Assembly: GCA_012511645.1 (NCBI GenBank)
Contig: JAAZFP010000267.1
Span: forward strand, 1-17,066
Reading direction: 5' to 3'
From: Microbacteriaceae bacterium
Lineage (GTDB): Bacteria > Actinomycetota > Actinomycetes > Actinomycetales > Microbacteriaceae
Length of the DNA: 17,066 nt
Part shown: piece by piece, positions 13,460-17,066 of the stretch
Layout of the letters: every line of letters begins with the position of its first letter
Position numbering within the stretch: the first letter of the stretch is position 1
Translations under genes and position numbers: made by a program
Notes under the pieces: model-generated
Databases searched by the model: none
Told to the model about the DNA's origin: nothing
The model's input: the letters and a program-made list of their open reading frames with translations, nothing else

Positions 13460-14454
13460 CGCTGTGCGCGCAGCTTCGAGATCTCGTACAGCGTCACACT
13501 CGCGGCGATGCCCGCATTGAGCGACTCGGTTGCCGCCGAAATTGGAATCGACACGACGGCATCGCATGTCTCTGTCACCAGACGTGACAGCCCCTTGCCT
13601 TCGCTGCCGACGACCAGCACGATCGGCCGGTCGGCAAGTTCGAGACCGGGCAGCGTCACATCGCCATCGCCGTCGAGCCCGACCACAAACACCCCGCGCT
13701 CCTTGAGTGCCTTCAGGGTGTGCGTCAGGTTCGACGCCATGGCGACGGGCACCCGAGCGGCAGCACCAGCCGAGGTCTTCCACGCGGCCGAGTTCCCACC
13801 GACCGAGCGTCGCTGCGGCACGATCACGCCCTGCCCACCGAAGGCAGCGACCGAGCGAATGATGGCGCCGAGATTGCGAGGATCAGTGATGCCGTCGAGC
13901 GCAACGAGCAGCGGCAGGCCACCGCTCTTCTCGACACGGTCGAGAAGGTCGATCGGGTGTGCATACTCGTACGCCGGCACCTTCAGCGCAACGCCCTGGT
14001 GCACCGTATCGCGCGTGGTCATGCGATCGAGCTCTTGGCGCATCACCTCGAGCACGGGAACCCCTCGGCCAACCGCGATACCGAGGATCTCGCGCATGCG
14101 ATCATCCATCTCAACCTTCGCCGCGACGTAGAGCGTCGATGCGGGGATCTTGGTGCGCAACGCCTCGAGCACCGCGTTGCGCCCGGTGACGAGCTCGGTG
14201 TCGTCACTCTTCTTGCGCGGGGTGCGCTGGGCCGATCGCTGATCTGCCCCACCGCCGTGACGCTTGCGCGCAGCATCGAGCCGTTCTTTGGCGAGCTTCG
14301 CCTTGCCCGCGGGATGGTACGGGCGATCCTCTGCCTTTGGAGTCGGCCCGCGGCCCTCAAGCGCCTGCCGGCCCTGCCCACCCGAGCCGACGGCCGTGCC
14401 GCGACTCTTCTTGCGCACAGCTCCCGGGCGATTCTTCTTGCTATTACTACTCAT
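13456..14454 (-). CDS. rlmB: 23S rRNA 2'-O-ribose methyltransferase RlmB (TrmH/SpoU family)
   Basis: 332 residues. An N-terminal extension of about 85 basic, disordered residues (Lys/Arg/Gly-rich, typical of actinobacterial members) precedes the SpoU substrate-binding domain (about 88-160; ELVTGRNAVLEAL). The SPOUT knot domain spans 178-332, with motif 1 DPRNLGAIIRS (191-201), motif 2 VVGSEGKGLSRLV (281-293) and motif 3 IPISAATESLNAGIAA (303-318). It would methylate the 2'-OH of a guanosine in 23S rRNA (G2251 in E. coli) with S-adenosylmethionine; a related rRNA or tRNA target cannot be excluded. The ATG overlaps the cysS stop by ATGA, so translation is coupled. Confidence 0.92.
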   Translation of the reverse strand: MSSNSKKNRPGAVRKKSRGTAVGSGGQGRQALEGRGPTPKAEDRPYHPAGKAKLAKERLDAARKRHGGGADQRSAQRTPRKKSDDTELVTGRNAVLEALRTKIPASTLYVAAKVEMDDRMREILGIAVGRGVPVLEVMRQELDRMTTRDTVHQGVALKVPAYEYAHPIDLLDRVEKSGGLPLLVALDGITDPRNLGAIIRSVAAFGGQGVIVPQRRSVGGNSAAWKTSAGAAARVPVAMASNLTHTLKALKERGVFVVGLDGDGDVTLPGLELADRPIVLVVGSEGKGLSRLVTETCDAVVSIPISAATESLNAGIAASVTLYEISKLRAQR

Positions 14455-15875
14455 GCCAGACTCCAGCGGGTCTCAGTTGGTCCATCTTCGAGAGCTATAC
14501 CGGCGCCACTCAGCCGGTCGCGAATTGCGTCACTTGCCGCAAAATCTTTTGCCACGCGCGCTGCACGTCGGTCTTCGATCATGCCACGGATGAGCAGGTC
14601 GAGTGCACGCTCGGACGATGCGCCAGCATCGCCTGCCGAACCCTGCCACACCTGGTCGAGCGGATTGATGCCGAGCACATCGAGCATCGCGACAAGGTCC
14701 CTGGCATGCTGCACCGCCGCGGTGTGATCGCCCGCATCGAATGCAGCGTTGCCGTCTCGCACCGTGCCGTGCACCGCGGCGAGCGCCTGCGGCACGCCAA
14801 AGTCATAGGCCATGGCTGCGCGAAACGTCTCGGGCAGCGTACCCCCGGAGAAGTCAGATTCGGCCTCGCCGGCGCGAGACACGAAACCCTCTATGCGACC
14901 GAACGCCGCTGCGGCTTCGGTGAGCGAGTTCTCTGAGAACTCAAGCACCGAACGGTAGTGGGCAGATCCGAGAAAGTACCGCAGCACAATGGGTCTCGCG
15001 GCCGCAAGCAGGGCGGCGGCAAACAGCGAATTGCCGAGCGACTTCGACATTTTCTGACCACCAGTGTTCACGAGGCCATTGTGCAGCCAGTATCGTGCGA
15101 ACTCGTGCCCCGCGGCGGTCGACTGCGCGAGTTCATTTTCGTGATGCGGGAATCTCAGGTCGAGCCCGCCCCCGTGAATATCGAATGCTTCACCGAGGTA
15201 TCGAGTCGCCATCGCCGAGCACTCAATGTGCCAGCCGGGTCGGCCTCGCCCCCAGGGCGACTCCCACGAGGCGCTCAGTGGTACGTGGTCACGATGCGCC
15301 TTCCACAGCGCAAAATCTCGCGGATCGCGCTTGCCCACCGGCTCGCTGTCTGCGGCGTCTTCCATCTGTTCGCGCTGCTGCCTGGTGAGCGCCCCATACT
15401 CGGGCCATGACCCGGTATCAAAATAGACGCTCGCTGATCCGTCTTCTGCTTGATATGCATGGCCGCGTTCCATCAGGAGCGCGATCAGCGCAACCATTTC
15501 GGCGATGTTTGCGGTCGCGCGGGGTTCATAGGTCGGCGCCAACACCCCGATCGCGTCGTAGGCGGCCGTGAACTCACGCTCCACACGGTAGGCGAGCGCC
15601 CACCACTGTTCATGCCCACCCTCAGCTTGGGCTGCTGCCGCGTGATCGAGGATCTTGTCATCTATATCGGTGACGTTTCGAATGAGGGTCACTCGATAAC
15701 CAGACGCAGCCAACCAGCGTCGAATTTGGTCGTAGACAAGCGCGCTGCGCAGGTGCCCGATGTGGGGCGACGACTGCACGGTCGGCCCGCAGACATACAT
15801 GCCCACAGCGCCTGGCTCGCGGGGTTCAAACTCGACGACTGCCTGTTGCTTGGTGTCGTAGATGCGTTGTTTCAC
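14451..15875 (-). CDS. cysS: Cysteinyl-tRNA synthetase
   Basis: 474 residues, a normal length for this class I enzyme, which charges tRNA-Cys. The HIGH motif is at 38-41 (SSPHIGHLRSA) and KMSKS at 275-279 (GGQKMSKSLGNS). The zinc ligands align as Cys29, Cys219 (WHIECS), His244 and Glu248 (FPHHENE), so the active site looks complete. The anticodon-recognition part lies in the C-terminal third. It opens with KQRIYDT, as is usual for CysS. I do not read it as the related MshC, because the length, the full DALR-like C-terminus and the rlmB partner fit CysS. Start GTG 15875 has TAGGCT 6 nt upstream, so cysS-rlmB can be transcribed independently of phoU. Confidence 0.95.
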   Translation of the reverse strand: MKQRIYDTKQQAVVEFEPREPGAVGMYVCGPTVQSSPHIGHLRSALVYDQIRRWLAASGYRVTLIRNVTDIDDKILDHAAAAQAEGGHEQWWALAYRVEREFTAAYDAIGVLAPTYEPRATANIAEMVALIALLMERGHAYQAEDGSASVYFDTGSWPEYGALTRQQREQMEDAADSEPVGKRDPRDFALWKAHRDHVPLSASWESPWGRGRPGWHIECSAMATRYLGEAFDIHGGGLDLRFPHHENELAQSTAAGHEFARYWLHNGLVNTGGQKMSKSLGNSLFAAALLAAARPIVLRYFLGSAHYRSVLEFSENSLTEAAAAFGRIEGFVSRAGEAESDFSGGTLPETFRAAMAYDFGVPQALAAVHGTVRDGNAAFDAGDHTAAVQHARDLVAMLDVLGINPLDQVWQGSAGDAGASSERALDLLIRGMIEDRRAARVAKDFAASDAIRDRLSGAGIALEDGPTETRWSLA

Positions 15876-15881
15876 GCTCTA

Positions 15882-15887
15882 AGCCTA
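15882..15887 (-). promoter_or_regulatory. -10 box of cysS, leaderless promoter
   Basis: TAGGCT on the minus strand is followed by TAGAGC and then the GTG start. It lies in the 49-nt gap after the phoU stop. No ribosome-binding site is present, which supports initiation on a leaderless cysS-rlmB transcript. Confidence 0.6.
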
Positions 15888-15924
15888 GACGCGATGGAGC
15901 GCGTTTCCTGCGCCCCGCGATCGA

Positions 15925-16566
15925 CTAGTTCAAATCACCGTGCAAGAAAAAGTTCATTTGCTTCGTAATGTTTACCGCGTGATCACCGAAGCGCTCGTGG
16001 TAACGGCTCGCAAGCGTCGCATCGACGACACCGGTAGCATCGGCGCGAATCTTGTCACTGAGCACCTTTTCGAAGACCTTCGCGTGCAACTCATCGAGGT
16101 CATCATCGAGATCGCGAATCTGATCGATCAGCTCCGGATCCTGGTCTCTCAACAGCGCCACCAAGCCCTGTGCCATCTGCACATCGATCGCGCCCATCTT
16201 GGTGAAGGTCTTGCGCAGCCCCTGCGGAATCGCGCTTTCTGGGTAGCGGTAGCGAGCGAGCTGAGCGATGTGCTGCGCGAGGTCTGCCATGCGTTCAAGT
16301 GACGCGCTCATGCGGAGCGCGCCGACCATCAGCCGCAGGTCGCTCGCCACTGGCTGCTGGCGGGCAAGAATGTCGATCGTGAGTTCGTCGAGTTCGCCGG
16401 CAAGCGTGTCAATGCGTTCGCCGTTGTCGATAACCTGCTCGGCAAGTGTCACGTCGCTCGATCCGAATGCAGTCGTTGCCTGCTCAATTGCCTCAACGAC
16501 GAGTTCGGCGATGAGCACGAGACGATCCTGCACCTCACGCAATTCCTGCTGAAAGACCTTACGCAT
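15925..16566 (-). CDS. phoU: Phosphate signalling regulator PhoU
   Basis: 213 residues, all-helical, with two PhoU three-helix repeats. The first (about 5-105) carries the metal-binding pattern SLERMADLAQHIA with Glu91 and Asp95; the second (about 115-210) carries RYHERFGDHAVNI with Glu191 and Asp195. PhoU links the Pst phosphate transporter to the sensor kinase and keeps the Pho response off when phosphate is plentiful. ATG 16566 is chosen because GAGGA lies 8 nt upstream and the product starts MRKVFQQEL as in actinobacterial PhoU; the frame is open further upstream to 16704 without support. It is divergent from the senX3-like kinase, the standard actinobacterial arrangement. Confidence 0.95.
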   Translation of the reverse strand: MRKVFQQELREVQDRLVLIAELVVEAIEQATTAFGSSDVTLAEQVIDNGERIDTLAGELDELTIDILARQQPVASDLRLMVGALRMSASLERMADLAQHIAQLARYRYPESAIPQGLRKTFTKMGAIDVQMAQGLVALLRDQDPELIDQIRDLDDDLDELHAKVFEKVLSDKIRADATGVVDATLASRYHERFGDHAVNITKQMNFFLHGDLN

Positions 16567-16690
16567 TCTTCGGTTCCTCTTCTTCAGATGCCGCGCCTCT
16601 GAGCCCACCCTGCGGAGTATTCCGCGACGAGCCACTGGCGAGGCTGCGATCACTTGGCATGATTGCCTTGCTCTATTTTGCGCCACCAGA

Positions 16691-16729
16691 ATGAACGACG
16701 CCAAGCGGGAGGGTGAACAACAGTTAAAC
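16691..16729 (-). promoter_or_regulatory. Candidate PHO box between phoU and senX3
   Basis: On the minus strand two adjacent 11-nt units read GTTTAACTGTT (16719-16729) and GTTCACCCTCC (16708-16718). The second fits the PHO-box repeat of actinobacterial PhoP/RegX3 regulators (GTTCAYY-type). A further GTTCAT lies exactly 22 nt (two units) downstream, at 16691-16696. The orientation points toward phoU. Binding is inferred from the motif and from the divergent phoU-kinase setting. Confidence 0.5.
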
Positions 16730-16756
16730 TCAGCCGGCTTCTGCAGCCCGACGGCA

Positions 16757-16762
16757 TACGAT
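16757..16762 (+). promoter_or_regulatory. -10 box of senX3, leaderless promoter
   Basis: TACGAT, followed 7 nt later by the ATG of the kinase gene (TGGGGCT between). There is no clear Shine-Dalgarno spacing, so a leaderless transcript is likely. Confidence 0.55.
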
Positions 16763-16769
16763 TGGGGCT

Positions 16770-17066
16770 ATGGACCCGACACTGCTCGTGCTCACCTCGA
16801 TTACGCTCGGAATCATCATCGGCGGAGCGCTCGCGGCGGTCGTGTTCACCGCTCGAGGAGCGGCGAAGCGACGGGCTGAAACGCTGCGGCCTGAGCTCCC
16901 GTCGGCAGCAATTGAAGTGTTGCACGCGCTCGACTCATTTGCTGTGATCCTCGATGCCTCGTTGACTCCGGTCTATGCAAATCCCGCAGCTCGAGATGAT
17001 CCTCGGATCACTGGCGAAGAGCTCGCGGATGCCGACCTCTTGCGTCGCGCCCGGGGGGTCATGACC
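16770..17066 (+). CDS. senX3: SenX3/PhoR-like sensor histidine kinase, N-terminal part (cut by window edge)
   Basis: 99 codons are visible. One membrane helix (about 5-27; LVLTSITLGIIIGGALAAVV) is followed by basic residues (ARGAAKRR) and the start of a PAS-like domain (about 47-99; VLHALDSFAVILDASLTPVYANPAAR). This matches actinobacterial SenX3/PhoR phosphate sensors. The HisKA and ATPase domains, and presumably the RegX3/PhoP partner, lie beyond the window. ATG 16770 is chosen because it directly precedes the helix and a -10 box lies 7 nt upstream. It is paired divergently with phoU across a spacer holding a candidate PHO box. Confidence 0.88.
   Translation, partial: MDPTLLVLTSITLGIIIGGALAAVVFTARGAAKRRAETLRPELPSAAIEVLHALDSFAVILDASLTPVYANPAARDDPRITGEELADADLLRRARGVMT

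Noticed and set aside
13720..14727. 335-codon plus-strand open frame across rlmB and cysS
   Set aside because: It spans the ends of two conserved minus-strand genes and shows no family signature.
16567..16704. Upstream extension of phoU
   Set aside because: The added residues do not resemble PhoU, and GAGGA stands 8 nt before ATG 16566.

Overview
The window is GC-rich, actinobacterial chromosomal DNA, most likely from Microbacteriaceae or a related Micrococcales lineage. The evidence is a Pmt-type protein O-mannosyltransferase, a PdtaS-type cytoplasmic histidine kinase, a PspC-domain two-component locus, an Rv3235-family protein, a cysS-rlmB pair, divergent phoU and senX3-like genes, and many TANNNT -10 boxes only 6-7 nt before GTG/ATG starts (leaderless-type promoters). 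The genus call is inference. I see no tRNA, rRNA, transposase, CRISPR or phage genes.

Region 1 (1-3450, minus strand) is a compact WXG100 / type VII secretion-like operon. In transcription order it has a WXG100 protein whose loop reads GFVT instead of WxG, a 98-residue helical protein, a 691-residue protein with a C-terminal DUF1023 alpha/beta-hydrolase domain, a lipoprotein with an EWPD-repeat tail, and the start of a further gene that resembles an FtsK/SpoIIIE-type ATPase. Two junctions are ATGA overlaps. The leader (3451-3663) holds three inverted repeats and a perfect DnaA-box match next to the proS terminator.

Region 2 (3596-6998) has proS (minus) with a strong intrinsic terminator, divergent from pmt (plus). 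Both have apparently leaderless promoters within a 41-bp gap.

Region 3 (7005-11258) is an envelope-stress module: a NarL/LuxR response regulator and a PspC-domain histidine kinase (minus), divergent from a PspC/toastrack membrane protein with an unusual run of 11-residue amphipathic repeats, followed by a translationally coupled small membrane protein (plus). It resembles LiaFSR of Firmicutes and EsrISR of Corynebacterium. The 114-bp divergent gap contains a palindrome and related GATC-centred repeats.

Region 4 (11281-13459) has a PdtaS-like kinase (minus) divergent from an Rv3235-family gene (plus). Their 202-bp spacer contains two inverted repeats, one of them abutting the pdtaS -10 box, and a G8 run.

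Region 5 (13456-17066) has phoU, cysS and rlmB on the minus strand, with a candidate leaderless promoter for cysS and an ATGA overlap between cysS and rlmB. phoU is divergent from a truncated senX3-like phosphate sensor kinase. The 203-bp spacer holds a candidate PHO box with 11-nt periodicity. No gene-free stretch exceeds about 215 bp.
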